Translations under genes and position numbers: made by a program
Shown: positions 6,615 to 15,249 of the stretch, one piece after another
Layout of the letters: every line of letters begins with the position of its first letter
Position numbering within the stretch: position 1 is the first letter of the stretch
The notes under the pieces: model-generated
What the model was told of the DNA's origin: nothing
What the model saw: the letters and a program-made list of their open reading frames with translations, nothing else
Database searches by the model: none
Assembly (NCBI GenBank): GCA_047975295.1
Contig: JBKEDH010000013.1
Coordinates: forward strand, 1-36,024
DNA from: JBKEDH01 sp047975295
Lineage (GTDB): Bacteria > Bacteroidota > Bacteroidia > Flavobacteriales > Flavobacteriaceae
Direction of reading: 5' to 3'
DNA length: 36,024 nucleotides

Positions 6615-9600
6615 ATGTTAAAAACATTTATAGAAAGGCCGGTTTTATCTACTGTAATTTCCATTATTATAGTTATTTTGGGTGTTTTGGGCTACACCAC
6701 CCTACCGGTAGAACAATATCCGGATATTGCCCCGCCAACCATTCAGGTTAACGCTTCCTATCCGGGAGCCAGTGCCGAAACGGTTATGGAAAGTGTTATC
6801 ATTCCTATTGAAGAACAAATAAATGGGGTAGAAGGAATGACTTATATGACCTCTACAGCTTCAAATGATGGTTCTGCCAACATTACAGTATATTTCGATC
6901 AGGAAATCGACCCCGATATTGCGGCAGTAAACGTACAAAACCGTGTGGCACGTGCCAATGCCCTGTTGCCACAAGCCGTAATACAAACAGGCGTTATTAC
7001 GCAAAAACAACAAACATCGGCATTGATGTTTATGTCGGTGTATTCCGAAAACAAAGACTATAACGCTACCTATGTTCAAAACTACTTAAAAATCAACGTT
7101 ATTCCGGCACTGCAACGTGTTAACGGTGTGGGTAACGTAAACGTTTTTGGTAGTCAGGATTACGCTATGCGTATTTGGTTGAAACCCGAAAAACTGGCAG
7201 CCTACAATTTGGTACCAAGCGAAATAAGGGCAGCACTTAACGAACAAAGCTTAGAGGCTTCGGCAGGATCGTTAGGACAAAACGATGGCCAGTCCTTTAC
7301 CTACAATATTAAGTACGGCGGACGCTTTAAAACCGAAGAACAATATAAAAGCATTATTATAAAAGCTTTGGACAATGGCGAATATTTGCGACTAAGTGAT
7401 GTTGCCTCTATTGAAATGGATGCCCAAGGCTACGATTCCTTTGGTTTTACAGAAGGATTCCCCAGTATAAACATGGGTATTTACCAAACGGCAGGTTCTA
7501 ACGCACAGGAAATTATCGAGCAGATTAAAGCAGAGTTGGAGCGTTTATCGCAAGACTTCCCCGAAGGCGTAAAATACAAAATCAATTACGACACCAACGA
7601 ATTCCTTACGGCATCTATGAATAAGGTAATGCATACCATTATCGAGGCCTTTTTATTGGTGTTCTTGGTGGTGTTTATATTCCTTCAAGATTTCCGTTCT
7701 ACCTTAATTCCGGCTATTGCAGTTCCGGTGGCTATTGTCGGTACGTTCTTTTTCCTTAATTTATTCGGATATTCTATTAACCTGCTAACCTTATTTGCCT
7801 TGGTATTGGCTATTGGTATTGTGGTCGATGATGCCATTGTGGTAGTAGAAGCCGTACATGCCAAAATAGACGAAGGCGCCACGAGTGCAAGAAAAGCAAC
7901 GTTGGATGCCATGCACGAAATCTCCGGAGCCATTATATCCATTACCTTGGTTATGGCAGCGGTATTTATTCCCGTAACCTTTATACAAGGACCATCGGGC
8001 GTATTTTACGAGCAGTTTGGTATTACTTTAATCGTTGCTATTTTAATTTCGGCTGTAAACGCCTTGACATTAAGTCCTGCATTAAGTGCTTTGTTCCTTA
8101 AAGTTCATGGCGACCACGAGGATAAAAAGAAAAGTTTCCTACAACGTTTTTACGATAGGTTTAATGCCGGATTTAACGCCACAACCGAGCGTTATGGAAA
8201 ATCCTTGAAATTCCTTTATAAAAACAAATGGATATCGGCTGTTATTTTAATACTTTCGGGAGTTGGTATTTGGTGGGCAGTAAATACAACGCCTACCGGC
8301 TTTGTACCAAGTGAAGATAGGGGGATTGTTTTTATGAATATTGAATTGCCAGCAGGCGCATCGATGGACCGCACCAATGTAGTTACTCAAGAACTTTATG
8401 CAAAAGCCAAGCAAATTCCCGGAGTAAGTGCCGTAACGGTTATTAACGGTAGAAGTTTATTAAGTGGTGCCGGTAGTAACTACGGACTTGGTTTTATTAA
8501 ACTGAAAGATTGGAGCGAGCGTGAAACCGACGATCAATCGTCTAATGCCATTATAGGAAAACTATTTGGTGTAGCTGCCACCATTCCCGATGCGAATATT
8601 ATTTTCTTTGCACCGCCAAGTATTCCCGGATTTGGGCTTTCGGGTGGATTCGAAGTAAATTTATTGGATAAATCGGGTGGTAACTTTGAAGAATTGGATC
8701 AAACCACACAGGAGTTTATAGGCAGTTTAATGAAGCATCCGCAAATCCAATACGGGCAGTCGTCGTTCAATACCAAATATCCGCAATACGAAATGGAAAT
8801 CGACGTTCCTTTAACCAAAAAGTACGGGGTTTCGGTAAGCAGTATTTTTTCAACCTTACAAGGTTATATAGGAAGTGTTTATGCAGCCGATTTTGCCCGA
8901 TTTGGTAAACAATACCGTGTGTATATCCAGACTAAGCCCGAAAATCGTGCCAATGCCGAATCGTTAAATGGCCTGTACATAAAAACCGGAAGCGGCGAAA
9001 TGACACCCATTACCCAGTTTGTAAGCTTAAAACGGGTTTATGGGCCACAATCGGTAACCCGTTTCAACCTTTATAATTCAACAAAAATAAATGGAGCTTC
9101 AAATCCCGGGTTTAGTACCGGTGATGCCATTACGGTTGTAAACGAGGAAATTAAAAACCTTCCAAGCCATTACGAGGTAGCCTATTCCGGATTATCGCGA
9201 GAGGAAGTAAGTGCAGGAAACCAAACCATGATTATCTTTATGTTGGTAATCGTATTTGTATATTTCCTATTATCGGCGCAGTACGAAAGTTATTTATTGC
9301 CATTTTCGGTAATATTATCATTACCTCTGGGGGTATTCGGGGCTTTCTTTTCAACAAAAATGATGGGCTTAGAAAATAATATCTATTTCCAAATTGCCTT
9401 AATTATGTTGGTAGGACTTCTGGCAAAGAACGCTATTTTGATTGTTGAGTTTGCCGTACAGCGCCGCCGTCATGGCGAAAGTCTGGTCGATGCCGCTATC
9501 AATGGTGCCAAAGCACGTTTACGCCCTATTTTAATGACATCCTTTGCCTTTATTTTAGGCTTAATGCCGTTGGTAACCGCTAAAGGAGTGGGGGCCGAAG

Positions 9601-9752
9601 GAAACAACTCCATTGGTACAGGAGCTGCTGGAGGCATGCTTATAGGAACCATTCTTGGGGTATTTGTTATCCCCATATTATTCATCCTGTTCCAATGGTT
9701 ACAGGAAAAAGTAAGCGGTAAGCCCGAAGTAATCGAAACTAACGAAGATTAA
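6615..9752 (+). CDS. RND multidrug efflux pump (HAE1, AcrB/MexF-like)
   Basis: The 1045-residue inner-membrane proton antiporter has the normal HAE1 length. It begins with MLKTFIERPVLSTVISIII (TM1) and the PDIAPPTIQVNASYPGAS porter-domain start. Two repeated halves each carry a large periplasmic loop and six membrane helices. The proton-relay aspartates are in GIVVDDAIVVVEAV (TM4) and the partner lysine is in GLLAKNAILIVEF (TM10). This identifies a drug or small-hydrophobic exporter rather than a metal exporter. It sits between the adaptor gene and the outer-membrane factor, giving a complete tripartite system. Substrate range is not readable from the sequence. Confidence 0.97.
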   Translation: MLKTFIERPVLSTVISIIIVILGVLGYTTLPVEQYPDIAPPTIQVNASYPGASAETVMESVIIPIEEQINGVEGMTYMTSTASNDGSANITVYFDQEIDPDIAAVNVQNRVARANALLPQAVIQTGVITQKQQTSALMFMSVYSENKDYNATYVQNYLKINVIPALQRVNGVGNVNVFGSQDYAMRIWLKPEKLAAYNLVPSEIRAALNEQSLEASAGSLGQNDGQSFTYNIKYGGRFKTEEQYKSIIIKALDNGEYLRLSDVASIEMDAQGYDSFGFTEGFPSINMGIYQTAGSNAQEIIEQIKAELERLSQDFPEGVKYKINYDTNEFLTASMNKVMHTIIEAFLLVFLVVFIFLQDFRSTLIPAIAVPVAIVGTFFFLNLFGYSINLLTLFALVLAIGIVVDDAIVVVEAVHAKIDEGATSARKATLDAMHEISGAIISITLVMAAVFIPVTFIQGPSGVFYEQFGITLIVAILISAVNALTLSPALSALFLKVHGDHEDKKKSFLQRFYDRFNAGFNATTERYGKSLKFLYKNKWISAVILILSGVGIWWAVNTTPTGFVPSEDRGIVFMNIELPAGASMDRTNVVTQELYAKAKQIPGVSAVTVINGRSLLSGAGSNYGLGFIKLKDWSERETDDQSSNAIIGKLFGVAATIPDANIIFFAPPSIPGFGLSGGFEVNLLDKSGGNFEELDQTTQEFIGSLMKHPQIQYGQSSFNTKYPQYEMEIDVPLTKKYGVSVSSIFSTLQGYIGSVYAADFARFGKQYRVYIQTKPENRANAESLNGLYIKTGSGEMTPITQFVSLKRVYGPQSVTRFNLYNSTKINGASNPGFSTGDAITVVNEEIKNLPSHYEVAYSGLSREEVSAGNQTMIIFMLVIVFVYFLLSAQYESYLLPFSVILSLPLGVFGAFFSTKMMGLENNIYFQIALIMLVGLLAKNAILIVEFAVQRRRHGESLVDAAINGAKARLRPILMTSFAFILGLMPLVTAKGVGAEGNNSIGTGAAGGMLIGTILGVFVIPILFILFQWLQEKVSGKPEVIETNED

Positions 9753-9759
9753 TGATAAA

Positions 9760-9858
9760 AATGAAACAATCCATGACTAAAATTTTGCCCCACAGTAGGA
9801 TGATTATATGGATGTTACATGTGACCTTTGAAAAACAATAAATATAAACACATGAAAA
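9760..9858 (+). repeat. Duplicated ~98 bp leader, copy 1 (upstream of the outer-membrane factor)
   Basis: The stretch from AATGAAACAATCC to the first codons of the outer-membrane factor closely matches the leader of dsbD on the other strand (31002-31100), with one 1-base gap near the start. The last ~50 bp are almost identical, including GGATGTTACAT, ACCTTTGAAAAACAA and AAATATAAACACATGAAAA. It holds a near-palindrome GTTACATGTGAC (9814-9825). It also contains a 22-codon reading frame starting at 9773 that ends just before the structural gene. The leader could be a secondary promoter/operator or an attenuator. Confidence 0.7.
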
Positions 9859-11267
9859 CAATTATAAAACATACAATAGTGCAAAAAACTTTCGCAATTG
9901 TAATCATGGCGGTAGTATTGCAAAGCTGTTTTGTGGCCAAAAATTACGAGCGTCCGGAGTTTGAAGCACTTGAAGCTTTATACCGAACCGATAATTTACC
10001 AACCGACAGCTTATCTATGGCCGATGTATCTTGGAAAGATATGTTTACAGACACCTTCCTAAGCCAATATATCGACGAAGGATTGGCCAACAATTTGGAT
10101 ATTCGTGTGGCCATGCAACAAATGGCTGCTGCCGAAGCCTATATGAAACAAGGTAAAGCAGGCTATTTCCCTACATTAAGTGCAGAAGCAGGCTTAACGC
10201 ACCAAGAACTATCAAAAAACAGTCAGTTTGGCTCATTTTTCAATGGTAGTTTAGATCAGTATCAAGTTACCGGAAACTTATCTTGGGAAGCCGATATTTG
10301 GGGCAAAATACGAAGCACCAAACGTGCAGGCGATGCTAGTTTCCTTCAAAGTGTGGCAGCACACCAAGCAGTAAAAACACAGTTGGTGTCGGCCATAGCG
10401 GCTACGTATTACCAATTGTTGTCGTTAGATGAGCAATTAAAAATAACCAATGCAACCATTGAAAACAGGGCTAAATCGGTAGAAACCATTACTGCCTTAA
10501 AAGAAGCAGGCGAGGTTAACCAAGTAGCAGTCGATCAATACATTGCGCAATACAATAGTGCCAAGGCTTTAAAAGTGGATTTAAAAACAGCTATTTTTAA
10601 AACCGAAAATGCTTTTAATCTGCTTTTAGGACGTACTTCGGTTATTGTGGAACGTGGTGAATTAGAACAGCAACAATTTAACAGTGATATTAAATTGGGT
10701 GTTCCGGCAACATTGTTAAGCAATAGGCCTGATGTTGTAGCTTCGGAATATGGTTTAATAAATGCTTTTGAAATGACCAATGTGGCACGTAGCAATTTTT
10801 ATCCGTCGTTAACGGTTACCGCATCGGGAGGTTTCCAAAGTTTGGAGTTGGACCAACTGTTCAATGCCAATTCATTATTTGCCAATATTGTGGGCGGTTT
10901 GGCACAACCTATTTTTAATAAACGCCAAATAAAAACTCAGCACGAAGTTGCCAAAGCACAACAAGAACAGGCTTTGTTACAGTTTAAAAAAACTTTGTTA
11001 ACGGCAGGCAATGAGGTGTCGAACGCCCTTTACGATTACCGAGCCGAAACCGAAAAAATAGAATACAGACAAAACCAGGTAGAAGCCTTACGTAAGGCCG
11101 AAAGTAATTCCGAAGAGCTTTTAAACAACGGTTTTGCCAGTTATCTGGATTTACTTACCGCAAGGGAAAGCGCCCTTAATGCCGAGCTAAATATTATTGA
11201 TAATAAATTGCAGCAGTTGTTAAGTGTTGTGAATTTGTATGAGGCATTAGGTGGAGGTTGGAAATAA
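9852..11267 (+). CDS. RND outer-membrane factor (TolC/OprM-type lipoprotein)
   Basis: This is the outer-membrane channel of the efflux system. I take the ATG at 9852 (471 residues), because the in-frame TTG at 9828 lies inside the duplicated leader and the ATG sits at the same place in both leader copies. A lipoprotein signal ends in VVLQSC, giving lipidated Cys26. Two OEP repeats follow, with typical NLDIRVAMQQM, TGNLSWEADIWGKIRSTKRA, LLSNRPDVVASEYGLINAFEMTNVARSNFYPSL and GLAQPIFNKRQI blocks. The C-terminus NLYEALGGGWK is the usual family ending. It follows the pump by 99 bp and may have extra control through its leader. Confidence 0.95.
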   Translation: MKTIIKHTIVQKTFAIVIMAVVLQSCFVAKNYERPEFEALEALYRTDNLPTDSLSMADVSWKDMFTDTFLSQYIDEGLANNLDIRVAMQQMAAAEAYMKQGKAGYFPTLSAEAGLTHQELSKNSQFGSFFNGSLDQYQVTGNLSWEADIWGKIRSTKRAGDASFLQSVAAHQAVKTQLVSAIAATYYQLLSLDEQLKITNATIENRAKSVETITALKEAGEVNQVAVDQYIAQYNSAKALKVDLKTAIFKTENAFNLLLGRTSVIVERGELEQQQFNSDIKLGVPATLLSNRPDVVASEYGLINAFEMTNVARSNFYPSLTVTASGGFQSLELDQLFNANSLFANIVGGLAQPIFNKRQIKTQHEVAKAQQEQALLQFKKTLLTAGNEVSNALYDYRAETEKIEYRQNQVEALRKAESNSEELLNNGFASYLDLLTARESALNAELNIIDNKLQQLLSVVNLYEALGGGWK

Positions 11268-11281
11268 CTAACAAATATTAA

Positions 11282-11439
11282 GAGTCTGTCTAAATTTGTA
11301 TGATTGACTTTTGTATAGTTTATTTGATGTATAATGAGACAAAATAGAAGATAATAGCTGTGCTACTTGATGAAATTTTAATAAAATTATACGCAAAAAG
11401 AGACATAGAAAAACAATTGATATAAATTTAAACAGGCTA
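11282..11439 (+). mobile_element. MITE-like element, copy 2
   Basis: This is a 158 bp relative of the element at 122-281, in the opposite orientation. The left end reads GAGTCTGTCTAAATTTGTAT. The right end, reverse-complemented, reads TAGCCTGTTTAAATTTATAT. The inner sequence, for example ATAGAAGATAATAGCTGTGC and AGAAAAACAATTGATATAAA, is nearly unchanged between copies. The right flank is TA and the left flank is AA, so any target duplication has decayed. It sits 14 bp after the outer-membrane factor stop. No transposase is present. Confidence 0.75.
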
Positions 11440-11474
11440 TAAATCTTTAGTTGTTTTAAAATATTTAGTTTAAC

Positions 11475-11508
11475 AGACTAGTCAGGTTTTTAAAAACCTG
11501 CCTAGTCT
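11475..11508. repeat. 34 bp near-perfect palindrome (REP-like or bidirectional terminator)
   Basis: The arms AGACTAGTCAGGTTTTT and AAAAACCTGCCTAGTCT pair with one mismatch and no unpaired loop bases in the DNA. As RNA it would fold into a stable stem. It is not followed by a clear T-run, so it resembles a dispersed palindromic repeat more than a standard terminator. It ends 35 bp before the mscS-type gene. It may still end efflux-operon transcription. Confidence 0.6.
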
Positions 11509-11543
11509 TATCCTAAAAAAGCAGGTATTCAAAAAAAACAGAG

Positions 11544-12632
11544 ATGAAAGAATTTTTTACCGAATATAAGGACCAAATTATTTTTATAGGAATTGTACTG
11601 CTTTGTTATGCTGTTCTGGTTTGGCTTACCAAATTTTTGGCCAAATACATCTCCAATAAGTTATATGAAAAATTGGAGGTCAGTAATTTTAAAACGGTTA
11701 AAATAATAAAACGGATTTTAACCTCACTTTGGACCATCTTGGCCATTATGAGTATTTCGTACGTATTTTTAAACGATAAGATGCAAGCCGAAATAAAAGA
11801 TAATTTTCTTTTAATCCTTTATATTGGTATTGTACTTGTTATAACATTAAGTGCCGGATCTTTGGCACAAATACTGTTCACCAAACAAATAGACGAAAAA
11901 CGATTAAATAAGGAAGAAGCCACTAATCTTATCTTCTTAAAGTATATTGTTGTTATTGGTATTTATGTTGTTGGGCTGCTACTTATTGTCGTGGCTTTTC
12001 CAAAATTGCGGGGCTTGGCGCAAACGGCACTTGGTGGTGCGGGTGTTTTAGCGGTAGTACTTGGTATTGCCTCTCAAGAAGCCTTGGGCAATATTGTAAG
12101 CGGTATGTTTATTATTGCTTTTAAACCGTTTAAATTGGGCGATGTTATTAAAGTTACCGACGAATTAATGGGAACGGTCTATAATATAACTTTACGCCAT
12201 ACAGTTATTAAAAACTTCCAGAATACCATGATTGTTATCCCCAATGCTATAATTAACAAAGAACGGGTTACCAATTTCACGATGGAAGACCAAAAAATAT
12301 GCCAGTGGATTATTATTGGTATTTCGTACGATAGTAATATCGACAAGGCCAAGAATATAATCCGTAGCGAATGTGAAAACCATCCGCTTTTATTGGATAA
12401 TAGAACCGCCGAAGATAAAGCCAATGGAATGGATAAAGTAAGGATAAAAGTAGTGGGGCTTGGAGATTCGTCGGTAAATATACGGGCATGGGTATGGACT
12501 AAAAACTATGATGATTCGGCAGCCATCCGCTTCGATTTGTTGGAAAGTATAAAAAAACGTTTTGATGTTGAAGGTATTGAAATTCCGTATCCACACCGAA
12601 CCATTGTATATAAAGGAACCGATAAAATTTAG
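11544..12632 (+). CDS. MscS-family mechanosensitive ion channel
   Basis: The 362-residue protein is an inner-membrane channel that relieves osmotic downshock. Transmembrane helices lie at about residues 12-33, 52-70 and 87-110, with a further one at about 130-150. The pore helix region, about 157-180, is rich in Gly and Ala (TALGGAGVLAVVLGIASQEALGNIVSGM) and leads into the MscS beta-domain FKLGDVIKV. The cytosolic vestibule follows with NAIINKERVTNFT and ISYDSNIDKAKNII. The C-terminus has the family pattern EIPYPHRTI. It is followed after 12 bp by a small unknown gene that may be cotranscribed. Confidence 0.93.
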   Translation: MKEFFTEYKDQIIFIGIVLLCYAVLVWLTKFLAKYISNKLYEKLEVSNFKTVKIIKRILTSLWTILAIMSISYVFLNDKMQAEIKDNFLLILYIGIVLVITLSAGSLAQILFTKQIDEKRLNKEEATNLIFLKYIVVIGIYVVGLLLIVVAFPKLRGLAQTALGGAGVLAVVLGIASQEALGNIVSGMFIIAFKPFKLGDVIKVTDELMGTVYNITLRHTVIKNFQNTMIVIPNAIINKERVTNFTMEDQKICQWIIIGISYDSNIDKAKNIIRSECENHPLLLDNRTAEDKANGMDKVRIKVVGLGDSSVNIRAWVWTKNYDDSAAIRFDLLESIKKRFDVEGIEIPYPHRTIVYKGTDKI

Positions 12633-12644
12633 TGTACATTGTAA

Positions 12645-13040
12645 ATGAAAAAAGATATTGAAATACCAAAAGTTGAAGGAGTTTATGTGGCCATTGTAAA
12701 CGAGTTTAACGATATATACAAAACCTACGACTGGAACGCTTATATTATTAACGATAAGGATATTGATTTAGATATGGTTCTTATTGTTAGCAATGGTTAT
12801 AGTGAAGATAAAATAACTGCAACATTTAGAAAAAAATTGGATGTTTTACCAAAGAAAAGCTATGCCAAAATAGAACTGATGCAGGAAGCCCTTTTTACTC
12901 TTAACAATAGCTTTAAAGTCTCGTTTTTTGAAAGGAACAAAATGTTCGATAAAACTTTTTTATTTCGAAAAAACACAATAAATAAACATGCCCTGCAACC
13001 CATACCGTTAATGGATGTAAAGGGGGTTTTGGTGAGGTAG
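12645..13040 (+). CDS. Conserved-looking small cytosolic protein of unknown function
   Basis: The 131-residue protein has no signal peptide or membrane segment. The sequence is balanced and hydrophilic, with alternating beta-like stretches (GVYVAIVNEFND, WNAYIINDKDIDLDMVLIVSNGYS, KITATFRKKLDVLP) and a C-terminal region around HALQPIPLMDVKGVLVR. This looks like a small alpha/beta domain of the kind found as conserved hypotheticals in Flavobacteriaceae, but I cannot name a family. The 12 bp gap after the mechanosensitive channel suggests cotranscription. Codon use is like that of its neighbours, so it is probably a real gene. Confidence 0.75.
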   Translation: MKKDIEIPKVEGVYVAIVNEFNDIYKTYDWNAYIINDKDIDLDMVLIVSNGYSEDKITATFRKKLDVLPKKSYAKIELMQEALFTLNNSFKVSFFERNKMFDKTFLFRKNTINKHALQPIPLMDVKGVLVR

Positions 13041-13062
13041 AAAGTTGGTTTACTTATAGTAA

Positions 13063-13161
13063 TATACAACAATTTCGAATTTACTATTTATTTTTCTAAG
13101 CTTATTATAGAAATTAAGTTTTATTTTCTTTAAATTTGTAACCCATGTCTAATGTTGTATA
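13063..13161. promoter_or_regulatory. Inverted repeat TATACAACA / TGTTGTATA around the methyltransferase promoter
   Basis: TATACAACA (13063-13071) and TGTTGTATA (13153-13161) are perfect reverse complements that bracket the promoter element at 13131-13138. The methyltransferase has an N-terminal DNA-binding domain that could bind such sites to limit its own synthesis. The arms are 81 bp apart and only 9 bp long in an AT-rich region, so chance is a real alternative. Confidence 0.3.
13131..13138 (+). promoter_or_regulatory. Methyltransferase promoter -7 element (TAAATTTG)
   Basis: TAAATTTG matches TAnnTTTG exactly. Transcription starting about 7 bp downstream would leave almost no leader before the ATG at 13152 and a normal short leader before the ATG at 13170. 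This is why the later start is preferred. Confidence 0.5.
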
Positions 13162-13169
13162 ATTTGGTT

Positions 13170-14408
13170 ATGAATGAATATTTAACAATTTCAGAAACAG
13201 CAAAACTCCTAAATAAAAGCACAAAAACTTTACGAAGGTGGGACGAAGAAGGCAAATTAACAGCCGTTCGTGAACCGATGAGCAATTACAGGGTTTATCG
13301 AAGGGAAGAAGTAGAAACCTTGTTTGCAGAATTCATTCAAACCGATGTTGTAGAAACGGTTTCTAATTTTGTAAATTCTGAAAATGATTACAAAGTTTTA
13401 GAACTTTTTGCCGGAGCGGGAGGATTAGCAATAGGCTTGGAAAAAGCCGGCTTGAAGTGCGAAGCTTTGAATGAAATTGACAAATTTGCTTGTGCAACTT
13501 TACGCAAAAATCGTCCCAATTGGAAGATTTTAGAAGGCGATATAAAAGATTTTGATTTTAATGAATATGCTAACAAAATTGATGTGGTTACAGGAGGATT
13601 TCCTTGTCAAGCTTTTAGTTATGCAGGAAAAAGACTGGGTTTTGAAGATGCAAGAGGAACACTTTTTTATGAATTTGCGAGAGTGGTAAAAGAAGTAAGC
13701 CCACCGATTTGCATTGGCGAAAATGTTCGGGGCCTGTTGAGTCATGATAATGGGAAAACCTTGCAGGGAATGGTTTCTATTTTGGACGAAATTGGCTATA
13801 ATATTGTTCCTGTCGAAGTCTTAAAAGCCATTCATTATAAAGTTCCACAGAAAAGAGAACGCCTAATTTTAGTTGGAATTAGAAAAGATATTGATATAAA
13901 ATATGAATATCCAAAACCCTACAAGAAAATTTTCAACTTAAAGGATGCATTGAAAAAAGGTGATTTGTACGATTGCAAAGTCCCAAAATCGGAAGGAGCA
14001 AAATACCCTGCGAGTAAAAAAATGGTTTTGGATTTAGTTCCACCAAAAGGATATTGGAGGGATTTGCCATTGGAAATTCAAAAAGAATATATGGGAGGAA
14101 GTTTCTATTTGGGTGGTGGAAAAACAGGAATGGCACGAAGAATTGGCTGGGACGAACCTTGCTTGACATTAACTTGTAGTCCCGCTCAAAAGCAAACCGA
14201 AAGATGCCATCCGGACCAAACCCGTCCCTTTACGGTTAGGGAATACGCAAGAATCCAAACCTTTCCTGATGATTGGGAATTTACCGGTTCTTTGGCGCAA
14301 CAATACAAGCAAATTGGTAATGCTGTTCCGGTTAATCTCGGTCAGGAAGTTGGTTATTCAATCATTAAATTTTTGAATAAATATTACAGCTTGTCAAACC
14401 CCAAATAA
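13170..14408 (+). CDS. Type II DNA (cytosine-5) methyltransferase with N-terminal MerR/excisionase-like HTH
   Basis: This is the protective half of the restriction-modification pair. From the ATG at 13170 it has 412 residues; an in-frame ATG at 13152 would add six. Residues about 3-50 form a MerR/excisionase-type helix-turn-helix (YLTISETAKLLNKSTKTLRRW, then NYRVYRREEVE). The C5-methyltransferase core follows: motif I LELFAGAGGLAIGLEKAG, catalytic motif IV GGFPCQAFS with Cys146, motif VI ENVRG, motif VIII QKRERLILVG, and motifs IX-X RPFTVREYARIQTFP and QIGNAVPVNLG. The target-recognition region is about residues 260-330. It overlaps the convergent nuclease gene by 25 bp. The partner's family suggests GGNCC or a subset as target. 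The HTH may allow self-repression. Confidence 0.93.
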   Translation: MNEYLTISETAKLLNKSTKTLRRWDEEGKLTAVREPMSNYRVYRREEVETLFAEFIQTDVVETVSNFVNSENDYKVLELFAGAGGLAIGLEKAGLKCEALNEIDKFACATLRKNRPNWKILEGDIKDFDFNEYANKIDVVTGGFPCQAFSYAGKRLGFEDARGTLFYEFARVVKEVSPPICIGENVRGLLSHDNGKTLQGMVSILDEIGYNIVPVEVLKAIHYKVPQKRERLILVGIRKDIDIKYEYPKPYKKIFNLKDALKKGDLYDCKVPKSEGAKYPASKKMVLDLVPPKGYWRDLPLEIQKEYMGGSFYLGGGKTGMARRIGWDEPCLTLTCSPAQKQTERCHPDQTRPFTVREYARIQTFPDDWEFTGSLAQQYKQIGNAVPVNLGQEVGYSIIKFLNKYYSLSNPK

Positions 14409-15148
14409 TAACTGTAATTATCAAAAGTAATTTGATTCAGAATAGTTCGTTTCGATTTTTCGGTTTCAGCAGAAATTTCATCTAAAGCAGAACTTTCTTT
14501 TTTCTTTTGATTCGTTTTTGTAGATATCAAATAATCATTAATAGCCTTTGGTAATACTTTGTACAACTGATAAAGAGCATCGTCTTGTCCGGAAAGCATT
14601 GCATAAAATTGGTCTCCTGAAATTTTAAAAACTCTAGAATGGCTGTATTCTTTACCGTTAATTTCCCCTTTCCAGTGTTCATTGAAACTGCTTTTTGCTA
14701 AAATTTGAACCCAATAACACTTTGCTTTTTTGTAATCATCCGCATAACGAGCCAGTTTTTGAAACAATGCTTCGGCCGAACTACTGTTCATTGTGTTATG
14801 TTTGTTTTTGATATCGGCAAATAAAGTACTATCCGTTGCTTTAATGTCAAAACCACTTAGGTTTCCAACTTCGTAACCTTTTATTCCACCAAGAATTTGT
14901 TCATGAAAAGTTCCGATAGAATTATTGATGGATTTATCAATTTGACGAAAAATTTCGGATTGGATAAGTTCATCTTCGCTTATACTATTAAATTTAGCAT
15001 CAAAGGTTAACTTAATCGTATCGACCTTATTGTTATAAAAACTCTTTTTGGAAACGTTGTTTTTGGCTTTCAAGTACGAATTGTGTAAATTCTCAATACA
15101 CATCAGTAAATGTTCATCTGAAATAAAGTTTACGTATTTATTTGCCAT
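14384..15148 (-). CDS. Eco47II-like type II restriction endonuclease
   Basis: The 254-residue protein resembles the Eco47II/Sau96I nuclease family, whose known members cut GGNCC. A likely PD-(D/E)xK core is seen at GNLSGFDIKATDSTLFADIKNKHNTM, with the acidic residue in SGFD and the D-I-K triad part in ADIKNK. WVQILAKSSFNEHWKG and SHSRVFKISGDQFYAMLSG follow. Convergence and a 25 bp 3' overlap with the methyltransferase strongly support the pairing. Codons look more AT-rich than in flanking housekeeping genes, consistent with horizontal gain. The family assignment is from remembered motifs, and the cut site is inferred. Confidence 0.82.
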   Translation of the reverse strand: MANKYVNFISDEHLLMCIENLHNSYLKAKNNVSKKSFYNNKVDTIKLTFDAKFNSISEDELIQSEIFRQIDKSINNSIGTFHEQILGGIKGYEVGNLSGFDIKATDSTLFADIKNKHNTMNSSSAEALFQKLARYADDYKKAKCYWVQILAKSSFNEHWKGEINGKEYSHSRVFKISGDQFYAMLSGQDDALYQLYKVLPKAINDYLISTKTNQKKKESSALDEISAETEKSKRTILNQITFDNYSYYLGFDKL

Positions 15149-15249
15149 TTTTTGTTAGAATTAATCATACATATCAACATTTTGTTCATCAAGGGGATAA
15201 ATTAATTAGTATTTGTTTTTAGAATAGCAGACCATTACTTTTAAATACC

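Noticed and set aside
7685..7988. Antisense ORFs inside the RND pump and other long genes
   Set aside because: They are frame shadows with low-complexity composition, no start signals and no family features.
9828..9851. TTG start adding eight residues to the outer-membrane factor (and the same at 31032 for dsbD)
   Set aside because: The added residues come from the duplicated leader, and the ATGs directly precede proper export signals.
13170..15148. Depletion of GGNCC sites as proof of the recognition sequence
   Set aside because: GGNCC sites do occur in the window (for example GGACC at 11570-11574), and the window is too short for a reliable count by eye.
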